NCBI GenBank assembly: GCA_034436015.1
Contig: DAOTWG010000024.1
Location: forward strand, 1 to 62,735
Source of the DNA: DAOTVX01 sp034436015
GTDB lineage: Bacteria > Chloroflexota > Anaerolineae > Anaerolineales > Villigracilaceae
DNA length: 62,735 nucleotides
Direction of reading: 5' to 3'
Shown: piece by piece, positions 15,861-24,783 of the stretch
Layout: each line of letters starts with the position of its first letter
How positions within the stretch are numbered: position 1 is the stretch's first letter
Notes under the pieces: generated by a model
What the model was told of the DNA's origin: nothing
Seen by the model: the letters and a program-made list of their open reading frames with translations, nothing else
Databases searched by the model: none
Program-made: the position numbers and the translations under genes

Positions 15861-17099
15861 ATGGCTGCAGGCGAGAAGATTCGAGTTCTAATTGTAGACG
15901 ACGTAGCCGAAACGCGCGAAAATATCCGCAAACTTTTGCAATTTGAAGCCGATATCGAAGTTGTTGGCGCAGCGCGTAGCGGCCGGGAAGCGATTCAACT
16001 GGCGCAAGAGACCTCGCCGGATGTCGTTCTGATGGACATCAACATGCCCGATATGGATGGCATTGCGGCGACAGAAACCATTCGCCAGCGGGCACCCTAT
16101 ATCCAAGTGGTCATCCTCTCCGTGCAGGGCGACCAGAACTACATGCGTCGAGCGATGATGGTTGGCGCGCGCGACTTTCTGACCAAGCCGCCCATGCCCG
16201 ATGAACTGACCGCCGCGCTCCGCCGCGCCGGGGCAATGGCCCGCGAAGAACGCGCCAAACTTACAGTAGCCGCGCCTGGCCTAGGCCCCGCCCCGACCGT
16301 GGCGCCCGGACGGCTCCCCTATGGGAAAGTCATCACCGTGTACAGCCCCAAGGGAGGCGTGGGGTGTACCACTGTCGCCGTCAACCTGGCCCTGGCTTTA
16401 CACAATGAGGAAACCCCGACAGCCCTCCTGGACGTCAGCCTGCAATTCGGCGATGTGGCTGTCTTCGTGAACGAGCAAGGGAAGAACACCATCGTAGATT
16501 TGGCCCCGCGCGCAGCAGAACTCGACCCCGAAGTGGTTGCCAGCGTGATGATCAAACATGCCGCCAGCGGCTTGCACGTCCTCGCTGCTCCTGCCAGACC
16601 GGAATACGCAGAACAGGTAAGCAGCGAGCAAATCGGCAAGCTCTTGAATTACCTGCGCCAGTTGTATGCCTATATTGTCGTGGATACAGACTCCTATTTG
16701 ACCGACGCTGTTTTGAGCGCGCTTGACGCAAGCGATGTGATTGTACTGCTGACCACGCAGGATATCCCGGCGATCAAGAACGGCCGACTTTTCCTAGACC
16801 TTGCTCGTTCGCTGGGCATACCGCCGGAGAAAATTCTCTTTGCGATGAATCGCTACGACCGGCGTATCACTATCACGCCCGAAAAGGTTGGAGAAAACCT
16901 CAAGCACGAAATTTCGGCGGTTATCCCGCTCGATGAGCGCACGGTCATTCCCTCTGTCAACCGGGGTGTGCCTTTTATGGTGGATAACAAGTCATCGCTA
17001 GCCGCGCGTGGGATTTACATGCTTGCGGAGGCCCTGCGGTCTCGATTGACGAAACTCGAGGAGGGAGAGCGCGAGCCAATGGAAAAGGCCAGACGGTGA
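15861..17099 (+). CDS. cpaE: CpaE/TadZ-type ATPase with N-terminal receiver domain
   Basis: 412 residues. The N-terminus is a response-regulator receiver with VDD (12-14), Asp59 (VLMDINMP) and Lys109 (FLTKP), so it looks phosphorylatable. The C-terminal half is a MinD/ParA-like ATPase with a deviant Walker A (KGGVGCTT, residues 164-171), ALLDVSLQFGD, and a VVDTDSY switch. TadZ proteins place the Tad machine at its site in the cell. The receiver suggests that placement or activity responds to a kinase. It lies 28 nt after cpaB and 17 nt before tadA1. Confidence 0.9.
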   Translation: MAAGEKIRVLIVDDVAETRENIRKLLQFEADIEVVGAARSGREAIQLAQETSPDVVLMDINMPDMDGIAATETIRQRAPYIQVVILSVQGDQNYMRRAMMVGARDFLTKPPMPDELTAALRRAGAMAREERAKLTVAAPGLGPAPTVAPGRLPYGKVITVYSPKGGVGCTTVAVNLALALHNEETPTALLDVSLQFGDVAVFVNEQGKNTIVDLAPRAAELDPEVVASVMIKHAASGLHVLAAPARPEYAEQVSSEQIGKLLNYLRQLYAYIVVDTDSYLTDAVLSALDASDVIVLLTTQDIPAIKNGRLFLDLARSLGIPPEKILFAMNRYDRRITITPEKVGENLKHEISAVIPLDERTVIPSVNRGVPFMVDNKSSLAARGIYMLAEALRSRLTKLEEGEREPMEKARR

Positions 17100-17116
17100 A
17101 CCCCTGGAGGTAAGCG

Positions 17117-18619
17117 ATGTCCCTGTTGCGACGCATTGAACAAGGCCAGGAACGACTGCCAACAGAGAGTGCAAGTGTGACGCCGCGACCGGCGATCCCT
17201 TCCTCACCCTCCTCAGCCTCGTCCACGCCGTCTTCGTCTCCTTCTGCGCCCGCGCCGACCACGACTCCGGCCCAAAGTGCGCCGGGGGCCGCGCCCTCGC
17301 TGACTTTGCAAACGCGCCGGGTCAGCGCGCCAAGCGCCTCACCCCAAGCCGGGACCTACTTCGACCTGAAGCGGCGTGTACAGAACCGCCTTCTGGCCGA
17401 ACTAGATCCATCGCTGGACATCAAGAAGACCGACGAGGTCCGCCGCGTGGCGCAAGAACTGTTCGACCGTATCCTCACGGAAGAGAACATTATCCTTTCG
17501 CGCGCGGAACGGGCCCGCCTTTTCGAGCAAATCGCCGCCGAAATCCTGGGATTTGGCCCCTTGCAACCTCTGCTCGAAGACGACAGCGTCACCGAGATCA
17601 TGGTCAACGGGGCAAAGAGCATCTATGTGGAACGGGATGGCAAACTGCACCGTGTGCCGGTCACTTTCGAGAACAACGAACATGTGATGCGCATTATCAG
17701 CCGCATTGTCGCGCCGTTAGGCCGCCGCATTGACGACTCCAGCCCCTATGTAGACGCCCGTCTGCCAGATGGCTCGCGCGTGAATGCCTCCATCCCGCCC
17801 ATCTCGCTGATCGGCCCCACCTTGACCATTCGTAAATTCTTCAAGAACCCCTTGACCGCCGAGCAATTGATCGAACTGGGTACGATCACGCCGGAGGCGC
17901 TCCAATTCCTCAAAGCCTGCGTCCATGCCCGCTTGAACATCATCATTTCCGGAGGTTCGGGTAGCGGCAAGACAACCTTGCTCAACATCCTTTCCGGGTT
18001 CATCCCCGCCGATGAGCGCATCATCACGATCGAGGATGCCGCCGAGTTGCAGCTGCGTCAGGAACATGTCGTCTCGCTGGAAGCGCGCCCACCGAACATC
18101 GAAGGGCGCGGCGAGGTGACGATTCGTCAACTGGTTATCAACACCTTGCGCATGCGGCCCGACCGTATCATCGTCGGCGAGATTCGCGATGAGGCCGCGC
18201 TGGACATGTTGCAGGCCATGAACACCGGTCACGATGGCTCCATGAGCACCTGCCACTCGAACTCCCCGCGCGATACGCTCTCACGCCTGGAGACCATGAC
18301 CCTGATGGCCGGCATGAACTTGCCCTCGCGCGCCGTGCGTGAGCAAATTGCCTCGGCTATCGATCTTATCATTCATGAGGAACGCATGCGTGATGGTTCG
18401 CGTAAGGTAACGCATATTACAGAAGTTTCCGGCATGGAAGGCGAGGTGATCACGACCAGCGATATCTTCGTCTTCGAGCAAACCGGCTATGAGAACGGGA
18501 AAATTATCGGAAGGCTGAAACCAACCGGCCTGCGACCAAAGTTTATAGAGAAAATTGAGGCTTCGGGTATCCATTTGCCACCTTCTACCTTCGGCTCCGA
18601 GGGGCCTCGTCGCTACTGA
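17117..18619 (+). CDS. tadA: Tad secretion ATPase TadA/CpaF (copy 1)
   Basis: 500 residues, hexameric secretion ATPase that powers assembly of Flp-type pili. The N-terminal 75 residues are a Ser/Pro/Thr linker. The conserved region begins at about residue 78 (TYFDLKRRVQNRLLAELD) and includes GFGPLQPLLEDDSVTEIMVNG, Walker A GGSGSGKTT, the Asp box IITIEDAAEL, Walker B RIIVGEIRDEAA and the His box TGHDGSMSTCHSNS. All catalytic elements are intact. The next gene is a close paralogue. Confidence 0.95.
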   Translation: MSLLRRIEQGQERLPTESASVTPRPAIPSSPSSASSTPSSSPSAPAPTTTPAQSAPGAAPSLTLQTRRVSAPSASPQAGTYFDLKRRVQNRLLAELDPSLDIKKTDEVRRVAQELFDRILTEENIILSRAERARLFEQIAAEILGFGPLQPLLEDDSVTEIMVNGAKSIYVERDGKLHRVPVTFENNEHVMRIISRIVAPLGRRIDDSSPYVDARLPDGSRVNASIPPISLIGPTLTIRKFFKNPLTAEQLIELGTITPEALQFLKACVHARLNIIISGGSGSGKTTLLNILSGFIPADERIITIEDAAELQLRQEHVVSLEARPPNIEGRGEVTIRQLVINTLRMRPDRIIVGEIRDEAALDMLQAMNTGHDGSMSTCHSNSPRDTLSRLETMTLMAGMNLPSRAVREQIASAIDLIIHEERMRDGSRKVTHITEVSGMEGEVITTSDIFVFEQTGYENGKIIGRLKPTGLRPKFIEKIEASGIHLPPSTFGSEGPRRY

Positions 18620-18650
18620 TGGTTGATCCTATTCCGGTCAGGAGGCGATT

Positions 18651-20081
18651 ATGTCTCTATTGAAACGTCTTGAACAAGGTCAACCGCCAACGCAAGGGCG
18701 GCCGGCGGTGCCCGCCTCTGCGCCATCGTCCGCTTCGTCCCCCTCCTCCGGTAGCCCCCGCCTGGAAACTCTGGCACGACAGGCGCCTCCGCCTCCTGCC
18801 GTCAATCCTCAGGCCAGCACGTATTTTGATCTCAAGGCACGCGTTCAGAACCGCTTGCTGGCCGAGCTGGACCCGTCCATGGACATCTCCAAGCCGGAGG
18901 AGATTCGCCAGACGATACACACATTGTTCGATCAAATCCTGAATGAAGAACACATCGTGCTCTCACGGCCAGAGCGTGCGCGTCTGTTCGAGCAAATTGC
19001 AGCGGAAATCTTGGGCTTCGGTCCCATTCAACCGCTTTTGGAGGACGAAAGCATTACCGAGGTGATGGTCAACGGCCCACGAAACGTATACATCGAGCGA
19101 AAGGGAAAACTGCACCGAGTGCCTATCACGTTCGAGAACGATGAACATGTCATGCGCATCATCGAGCGTATCGTCTCTCCACTGGGCCGCCGCATTGACG
19201 AATCCAGCCCCTATGTAGACGCTCGTCTGCCCGACGGTTCGCGCGTTAATGCCATCATCCCCCCTATTGCCCTGACCGGCCCTACCCTGACCATTCGTAA
19301 ATTCTTCAAGAATCCGATTACGGTAGAGCAATTGATTCAATTCGGCTCCATCACGCCGGAAGCGCTACAGTTCGTCGAGGCCTGCGTCAAGGCGCGGCTG
19401 AACATCGTCATTTCCGGCGGTACAGGCTCAGGAAAGACCACGCTGTTGAATATCCTCTCCGGTTTCATTCCGAACGATGAGCGAATCATCACCGTAGAGA
19501 ACGCAGCCGAATTGCAGTTACGTCAGGAACACGTCTTGCCTTTCGAATCTCGCCCGCCGAATATCGAAGGCAAAGGAGAGGTTACCATTCGTCAACTGGT
19601 GATCAATGCCATCCGTATGCGCCCGGACCGCATCATCGTTGGCGAGATTCGCGACGAGGCCGCGCTGGATATGCTGCAGGCTATGAACACCGGCCACGAT
19701 GGTTCGATGACTACCTGCCACTCAAACTCCCCGCGCGATACGCTGGCGCGCTTGGAGACCATGACCCTGATGGCCGGTGTGGAACTGCCGGTGCGTGCCA
19801 TTCGTGAGCAGATCGCCTCGGCGATTGACCTGATCGTTCATCAAGAGCGCCTGCGGGATGGGTCACGCAAAGTGGTCAACATTACAGAAGTGACCGGCAT
19901 GGAGGGCGATGTGATCACCATGACCGATATTTTCGTGTTCGAGCAGACCGGCTTCGAAAACGGCAAAGTCATTGGTCGCCTGCGCCCAACGGGCCTGCGT
20001 CCGAAGTTCATGGAGAAAATCGAGGCGGCCGGCATCCGTCTCCCGCCGTCCATCTTCGGCGTCGGCGAGCGGCGGCGGTAA
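18651..20081 (+). CDS. tadA: Tad secretion ATPase TadA/CpaF (copy 2)
   Basis: 476 residues, very similar to the copy 1 protein along the whole ATPase domain (GFGPIQPLLEDESITEVMVNG, Walker A GGTGSGKTT, RIIVGEIRDEAA, TGHDGSMTTCHSNS). It differs mainly in its shorter Ser/Pro N-terminal linker. Both copies keep all catalytic motifs, so this is a tandem duplication of active enzymes rather than decay. Possible roles are a mixed hexamer or separate extension and retraction or secretion functions. That is inference. AGGAGG precedes the ATG. Confidence 0.95.
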   Translation: MSLLKRLEQGQPPTQGRPAVPASAPSSASSPSSGSPRLETLARQAPPPPAVNPQASTYFDLKARVQNRLLAELDPSMDISKPEEIRQTIHTLFDQILNEEHIVLSRPERARLFEQIAAEILGFGPIQPLLEDESITEVMVNGPRNVYIERKGKLHRVPITFENDEHVMRIIERIVSPLGRRIDESSPYVDARLPDGSRVNAIIPPIALTGPTLTIRKFFKNPITVEQLIQFGSITPEALQFVEACVKARLNIVISGGTGSGKTTLLNILSGFIPNDERIITVENAAELQLRQEHVLPFESRPPNIEGKGEVTIRQLVINAIRMRPDRIIVGEIRDEAALDMLQAMNTGHDGSMTTCHSNSPRDTLARLETMTLMAGVELPVRAIREQIASAIDLIVHQERLRDGSRKVVNITEVTGMEGDVITMTDIFVFEQTGFENGKVIGRLRPTGLRPKFMEKIEAAGIRLPPSIFGVGERRR

Positions 20082-20116
20082 CTCGCGAGATTCTGTGGAG
20101 GCGAGGAAGGAACCCT

Positions 20117-21079
20117 ATGGATCTGACGACTCTCCTGATCATCGGCGGGGGCATTGTCATCCTAGTCGTAATCGTCGGCTTAATCATCACCTCACGCAGT
20201 GAGCGCGGGCTAGTAGAGGAACGACTGGGCAAGTATCTCGAGGAGGAGCAAAGAGAGGAAAAAGGCAAAGCGGCCACCGCTACCGTAACCACTTGGGTAA
20301 GCAAGCAAGTGGAGAAAACAACGTGGGGAGAACGCATCGCACGTAATCTGGCGCGCGCCGATATAAAACTTAAGCCGGGAGAGTTCTTGCTCCTATACGC
20401 GGCCATCGTCGTGGGCCTGGCAGGCGTTGCTTACCTGCTTGGCGGCAAGCACATTGTTTCGGCGCTGATCGGCGCAGTCTTCGGTTTCATTCTCCCAAAT
20501 GTCTATGTGAATCGCCAGAAGAACCGTCGCCTCGTGCGTTTTAACGACCAACTGGCCGACATGCTTAACCTAATGGTCAACGGCTTGCGCGCAGGGTATT
20601 CCACCTTGCAGGCGCTGGAAGCAGTCAGCAAGGAAATGCCGCCGCCCATCTCAGATGAATTCCGACGAGTTGTCCAGGAAGTGCAGTTAGGAATCTCGTT
20701 GGAACGCGCGCTGGACAACCTGTTACGACGCATCCCCAGCGACGATCTGGATTTTGTGGTCACTGCCATCAACGTCCAGCGCGAAGTCGGCGGTAACTTA
20801 GCGGAGATTCTGGATGTGATCTCCTATACCATTCGTGAACGTGTGCGTTTGAAGGGCGAGATTCGCGTCCTGACCACGCAGGTTTCCTATTCGAGCCGTA
20901 TCCTTGCACTCCTGCCTATAGGCGTTCTCTTAGTCTTGTGGTTCATTAACCGCCAATACGTTATGGAATTCTTCACCCCGGAGAATCGAACTTGTGGTTT
21001 GATTGCGTTGGGAATCGCCGGCGGGATGCTCATGGGCGGTTATTTCGTCATGCAGAAAATCGCCAATATCGAGGTGTAA
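20117..21079 (+). CDS. tadB: Tad inner-membrane platform protein TadB
   Basis: 320 residues, T2SF domain membrane protein. It has an N-terminal helix (about 6-26), a cytoplasmic acidic segment, two further helices (about 95-140), the T2SF core (LADMLNLMVNGLRAGYSTLQALE, LGISLERALDNLLRRI, QREVGGNLAEIL) and two C-terminal helices. Together with TadC it forms the membrane platform on which TadA acts. The ATG at 20117 follows GGAGGCGAGGAAGG. It lies 35 nt after tadA2. Confidence 0.93.
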   Translation: MDLTTLLIIGGGIVILVVIVGLIITSRSERGLVEERLGKYLEEEQREEKGKAATATVTTWVSKQVEKTTWGERIARNLARADIKLKPGEFLLLYAAIVVGLAGVAYLLGGKHIVSALIGAVFGFILPNVYVNRQKNRRLVRFNDQLADMLNLMVNGLRAGYSTLQALEAVSKEMPPPISDEFRRVVQEVQLGISLERALDNLLRRIPSDDLDFVVTAINVQREVGGNLAEILDVISYTIRERVRLKGEIRVLTTQVSYSSRILALLPIGVLLVLWFINRQYVMEFFTPENRTCGLIALGIAGGMLMGGYFVMQKIANIEV

Positions 21080-21089
21080 GAGGTGCGCC

Positions 21090-22034
21090 ATGACGGTTCT
21101 GCTTATCGTTGGCCTGATCGTCGTTATCCTCGTGGTCCTCATTATGGTAGCCTACTCCAGCTTGCGAAAGCAAGGAGAGGAAGAAGACGATCCACTGACA
21201 CGCCGCCTGAAAGAAATTACCCAGACAGGCGAGACCATCACCAGCCTGGAAGAAGTAGAACTCTCGCAGCCGTTCATGGAGCGGGTAGTCTACCCGATTA
21301 TCAAGCGGATTGGCGAAGCCTCGGCTCGTTTTACCCCCCAACACCAACTGGAAACCATCACCAAGCAACTTGCCATGGCCGGCAATCCAGGGCGATTGGA
21401 TGCTTCCACGTTCCTGGCATTGCGCTTTGTCCTGGCCGGCGTATTGGGCGGCGTAATCTTACTGCTCGCTCTGGTAGGCAAATGGCCGCTTAGCCGCCAA
21501 ATCTTGTTCGTCGGCGGAGCGGCTCTTATGGGATATATCTTGCCGCAAAATTACCTCACCAGCACCATTCGAAAACGACAGAAGAACATCCGCAAGGCCA
21601 TGCCCGACGCGCTCGACTTGCTGACGATTTGCGTCGAAGCCGGGCTGGGGCTGGATGCCGCGATGTCGAAGGTGGCAGAGAAATGGGACAATGAGTTGGC
21701 ACAAGCCTTTGGACGCGCCATTCGAGAAATCCAACTGGGAAAAGCCCGCCGCGAAGCATTGCGCGATATGGCTGAGCGTGTGGGAATCCCGGAAATGACC
21801 AGTTTCGTCGCGGCGCTTATCCAGACCGAGACCCTGGGCGTCAGCATGGCAAAAGTCCTACGCATTCAGGCCGACCAGATGCGCATGAAACGTCGCCAAC
21901 GGGCGGAGGAGGAGGCCCACAAAGCGCCGACCAAGATGCTCCTGCCGCTGGTTGGTCTGATCTTCCCCACACTGTTTATCGTCCTTTTGACCCCGGCGGC
22001 GCTTCGTCTGACGAAAGTCAAAATCTTCGGTTAA
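21090..22034 (+). CDS. tadC: Tad inner-membrane platform protein TadC
   Basis: 314 residues, the T2SF-domain partner of TadB. The ATG at 21090 is chosen because it starts at the hydrophobic N-terminal helix (LLIVGLIVVILVVLIMVAYSS) and follows AAGAGGTG. The upstream in-frame codons belong to tadB. The core has MPDALDLLTICVEAGLGLDAAM, LGKARREALRDMAERVGI and TETLGVSMAKVLRIQADQMR, typical of TadC. It is the last recognisable gene of the locus. The pilin, prepilin peptidase and TadE-like pseudopilins must be elsewhere. Confidence 0.93.
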   Translation: MTVLLIVGLIVVILVVLIMVAYSSLRKQGEEEDDPLTRRLKEITQTGETITSLEEVELSQPFMERVVYPIIKRIGEASARFTPQHQLETITKQLAMAGNPGRLDASTFLALRFVLAGVLGGVILLLALVGKWPLSRQILFVGGAALMGYILPQNYLTSTIRKRQKNIRKAMPDALDLLTICVEAGLGLDAAMSKVAEKWDNELAQAFGRAIREIQLGKARREALRDMAERVGIPEMTSFVAALIQTETLGVSMAKVLRIQADQMRMKRRQRAEEEAHKAPTKMLLPLVGLIFPTLFIVLLTPAALRLTKVKIFG

Positions 22035-22113
22035 CCCTCCCTATCCCTATGGTCTTGCGGTGTCAAGCCACGCGACTCGCAGTTCATCTTCTCCCTTGCG
22101 GGGAACATTGTTC

Positions 22114-22881
22114 ATGCGCAGCAGGCACACGCGCTGGCGCGCTGCTCTCTACAAGATCTTCTTCCGGGGGGTAGACTGGCTGTATCCACCATGCTGTGTC
22201 ACATGCGGACAACCGGGTTGGCGATGGTGTCCGGATTGCCAACAGCAGATGGTTCCATTATCTGAGCCAATGTGTGAAGTGTGCGGCATGACCCTCGATT
22301 CGCCCAACTCGGTGGGCCTGTGTCCGCTCTGTCGCCAGCACCGTCCGCCCTTTCAGGCCTTGCGCGCCTGGGCCGTTTTTACAGGCTCGCTGCGCGCCGC
22401 ACTCCACCATCTGAAATACCGCAACCACGTAGCGTTGAGCGAACCCCTTGGCGAGCTGCTGGCGCATTGCGCGCGGCGTTGGCGTTGGCCGATAGAGATG
22501 GTGATTCCTGTTCCTTTAGGATCAAAGCGGCTCGCGCAACGAGGGTATAATCAGGCCGCTCTCTTGGCCCTCTTTGTGGCCGCAGAGAACCACTGGGATT
22601 ACTGCCCCGAGGTGCTCCTCCGCCTGCGCGAAACGCGTTCGCAAGTAGGTCTTTCCTTCGAAGAACGACGCGCCAACGTACAGGATGCTTTTCTTGCGGA
22701 CGAACGACACGTGAAAGGCCATACGATTCTCCTTGTAGATGATGTCACCACGACCGGTGCGACCTTGAGTGCCTGCGCTCAGGCTCTGTTGAACGCCGGG
22801 GCGCAAGCCGTATACGCGCTGACTCTGGCAAGGGCAACGCTGGATCTTGATTCGACCCAAGATGTCCAGCCCGCGAGGTAA
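22114..22881 (+). CDS. comF: ComF-family amidophosphoribosyltransferase-like protein
   Basis: 255 residues from the ATG at 22114; a GTG at 22060 in the same frame is an alternative but has no ribosome site. The N-terminal zinc-ribbon cysteines occur as CCVTC, CPDC, CEVCG and CPLC. The C-terminal phosphoribosyltransferase fold has VIPVPLGSKRLAQRGYNQA and the PRPP loop ILLVDDVTTTGATL. Family members take part in DNA uptake during natural competence, or have an undefined housekeeping role. No other competence gene is visible here. Confidence 0.88.
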   Translation: MRSRHTRWRAALYKIFFRGVDWLYPPCCVTCGQPGWRWCPDCQQQMVPLSEPMCEVCGMTLDSPNSVGLCPLCRQHRPPFQALRAWAVFTGSLRAALHHLKYRNHVALSEPLGELLAHCARRWRWPIEMVIPVPLGSKRLAQRGYNQAALLALFVAAENHWDYCPEVLLRLRETRSQVGLSFEERRANVQDAFLADERHVKGHTILLVDDVTTTGATLSACAQALLNAGAQAVYALTLARATLDLDSTQDVQPAR

Positions 22882-23113
22882 CGGGAAGATGGCAAAGAAA
22901 GCGCATTGTTCTATGGCCTGCACGGTTATCCTGTCGCGGCAAAAAGCGCCACTATCGAAGCGCCCCTCTCGAACACACCTTGCCTGCCCGTCGTGGCTTG
23001 CCAGGGGAGGGGAGGCGCATGTTTTTTCAACCGCTTGGCAACAGAGTGGCCAAGAACTTTGATGAGAGCAAACGGCACAAAGGAAATCCCCACCTTTTTT
23101 TCTGGAGGACGCA

Positions 23114-23671
23114 ATGACACTCAAAGTAGAAATCTTTACGCGCAACATAGAGATCGATGACGCCATCCAGGAGTACGTTAGCACACGCGCAGCCAAGCTC
23201 GATCGGTACTTGCCGGAACTGGACACCGCGCGCCTGGACTTGGCTTACCTTAAATCCGCACGCAGCGCCAATGACCGTTATGTGGCTCAAGTCACGGTAC
23301 GAGGCGGGCGCGCCTTGCTTCGCACCGAGGAACGCGCGGATAATATTCGCTCCGCTTTCGATTCCGCATTGGAAAAGATGGAACGCCAGATCGACCGTTA
23401 CAAAGGGAAACGCCGTCGTGGCCGCGGCGATGGGCGTTCTGCCGCGGAAGTCGTTCCAACCCCTGAAGAAGAAACCGAGGAGGTTTCGGTAATTGTTCGT
23501 CGTAAGACGTTTAACCTAACCCCCATGGACGAGGCCGAGGCCTTGGAACAAATGAAGTTATTGGGCCACGACAATTTCTTTATCTTCTATAACGTGGAAA
23601 CGAACGCCATTAACGTCCTCTATCGTCGGCGCGATGGAACATATGGTCTCATCGAGCCAACGATTGGCTGA
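23114..23671 (+). CDS. hpf: Long-form ribosome hibernation promoting factor
   Basis: 185 residues. The N-terminal S30AE domain (about 1-100; KVEIFTRNIEIDDAIQEYV, ADNIRSAFDSALEKMERQI) binds the 30S subunit. A basic linker (KGKRRRGRG) leads to the C-terminal dimerisation domain (about 128-185; VRRKTFNLTPMDEAEALEQM, HDNFFIFYN). The long form promotes 100S ribosome dimers in resting cells. GGAGGA lies 8 nt before the ATG. The 230 nt upstream hold no gene that I can support. A hairpin follows the stop. Confidence 0.95.
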   Translation: MTLKVEIFTRNIEIDDAIQEYVSTRAAKLDRYLPELDTARLDLAYLKSARSANDRYVAQVTVRGGRALLRTEERADNIRSAFDSALEKMERQIDRYKGKRRRGRGDGRSAAEVVPTPEEETEEVSVIVRRKTFNLTPMDEAEALEQMKLLGHDNFFIFYNVETNAINVLYRRRDGTYGLIEPTIG

Positions 23672-23678
23672 ACCCGTT

Positions 23679-23712
23679 CAGGCCCGGCGGCCATGCATCG
23701 GGCCTGTCCTTT
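23679..23712 (+). terminator. Terminator-like hairpin after hpf
   Basis: A perfect 8-bp GC-rich stem (CAGGCCCG with CGGGCCTG), a 12-nt loop and a pyrimidine-rich tail (TCCTTTCC). It is probably a terminator, though the T run is short. Confidence 0.55.
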
Positions 23713-23790
23713 CCGATCCGCCTAGCCTGTACCCCCTCTGTACGCCACATGCTTCCGACATCTTGGGGGTCGGTGTCGGTGAAACCACCT

Positions 23791-24426
23791 ATGGAAAAAA
23801 TAGATTTCGACGACAATTTGACCGACGAGATGCTTTCGACCAGCGGTATCGACATAGATGCCATCGAGCAGGCCGCCATGCACATCCTGCACGCCATCGG
23901 CGAGGACCCGCAGCGCGATGGGCTGCGTCGCACGCCAAAGCGCCTTGCCCGCATGTACGCGGAATTGACGGCAGGATATCGCGTAGACCCGGTCGCGCTG
24001 GTCAACGATGCCCTTTTCGAAGTCAGGTACGACGAAATGGTCATCGTGCGCGATATCGAGTTCTATAGCCTGTGTGAACATCACCTTCTCCCATTCTTGG
24101 GCCGTGTCCATGTGGCCTACCTGCCCAACGGCAAAGTCCTTGGCCTTTCCAAGATTCCACGCATTGTAGATATGTTCGCCCGCCGCTTGCAGGTTCAGGA
24201 ACGGTTGACCCGCCAGATTGCCGATTTCCTGCGCGATCTGCTTCACCCGATGGGCGTAGGAGTAGTTATAGAGGCGTTACATTTATGCACGATGATGCGC
24301 GGCGTGCAGAAACATAACGCGCGCATGACCACTTCGGCCATGCATGGCGCTTTTCGCGCCAACCTGGCTACCCGCCAAGAGTTCCTGGACAACATCTCGC
24401 GCGGGGCCTCGCCGCTACACATTTAA
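23791..24426 (+). CDS. folE: GTP cyclohydrolase I
   Basis: First enzyme of tetrahydrofolate synthesis; converts GTP to dihydroneopterin triphosphate. 211 residues from the ATG at 23791. GTG codons at 23773 and 23779 and an ATG at 23749 are in frame. A GGGGGT just upstream fits the GTG at 23779 equally well. The zinc and active-site residues are present: SLCEHHLLPF, HVAYLPNGKVLGLSK, QERLTRQIAD and LCTMMRGV. The stop interlocks with the stop of the convergent folB gene in a shared TTAA. Confidence 0.95.
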   Translation: MEKIDFDDNLTDEMLSTSGIDIDAIEQAAMHILHAIGEDPQRDGLRRTPKRLARMYAELTAGYRVDPVALVNDALFEVRYDEMVIVRDIEFYSLCEHHLLPFLGRVHVAYLPNGKVLGLSKIPRIVDMFARRLQVQERLTRQIADFLRDLLHPMGVGVVIEALHLCTMMRGVQKHNARMTTSAMHGAFRANLATRQEFLDNISRGASPLHI

Positions 24427-24776
24427 GAGGCCGACCGTTCTATCTCAACCCCTACGGAAGCCGCGCCGCTCAGTGCGTGCGGTTTCTGGATGCGAACGCT
24501 CACCTTCCGGATGCGCGGCCATTGGAGGCAGAGACGGGCAACGTCCTCCGCCAGGGCTTCCACGGTGCGCCGCGAGGCGGCCTCGACCAGAGCACGCACT
24601 GCATGGGCCACCTCGGCATAATCCACGCTCAGCCTCACGTCATCCCTGTCCGCCGCTGCGTGGATATCTACATAGAATGTAAGATCAATCCAGACTTCTT
24701 GAGGGCAGGCGCGTTCCTGCTCGTGGAGGCCCAGAATGGTTCGCGCCCGCAGACCATGAATGAAAATGCGATCCAT
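24423..24776 (-). CDS. folB: Dihydroneopterin aldolase
   Basis: Cleaves 7,8-dihydroneopterin to the hydroxymethylpterin used for folate. 117 residues from the ATG at 24776, the usual length. It begins MDRIFIHGLRARTILGLHEQER, in pieces typical of FolB (catalytic Glu in LHEQER and a conserved Tyr in SVDYAEV). The C-terminal VSVRIQKPHAL matches the family. It is the last gene of an rnz-DUF3090-folB unit (7 nt from DUF3090) and converges with folE with overlapping stops. Confidence 0.93.
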   Translation of the reverse strand: MDRIFIHGLRARTILGLHEQERACPQEVWIDLTFYVDIHAAADRDDVRLSVDYAEVAHAVRALVEAASRRTVEALAEDVARLCLQWPRIRKVSVRIQKPHALSGAASVGVEIERSAS

Positions 24777-24783
24777 CGTCCAC

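Noticed and set aside
18657..18953. Minus-strand frame at the start of the second tadA
   Set aside because: Antisense to a conserved ATPase; Arg/Gly-rich product with no family features.
22546..22553. TATAAT within comF
   Set aside because: It is part of the conserved RGYNQA codons of the phosphoribosyltransferase domain and has no downstream gene start. Probably a chance match.
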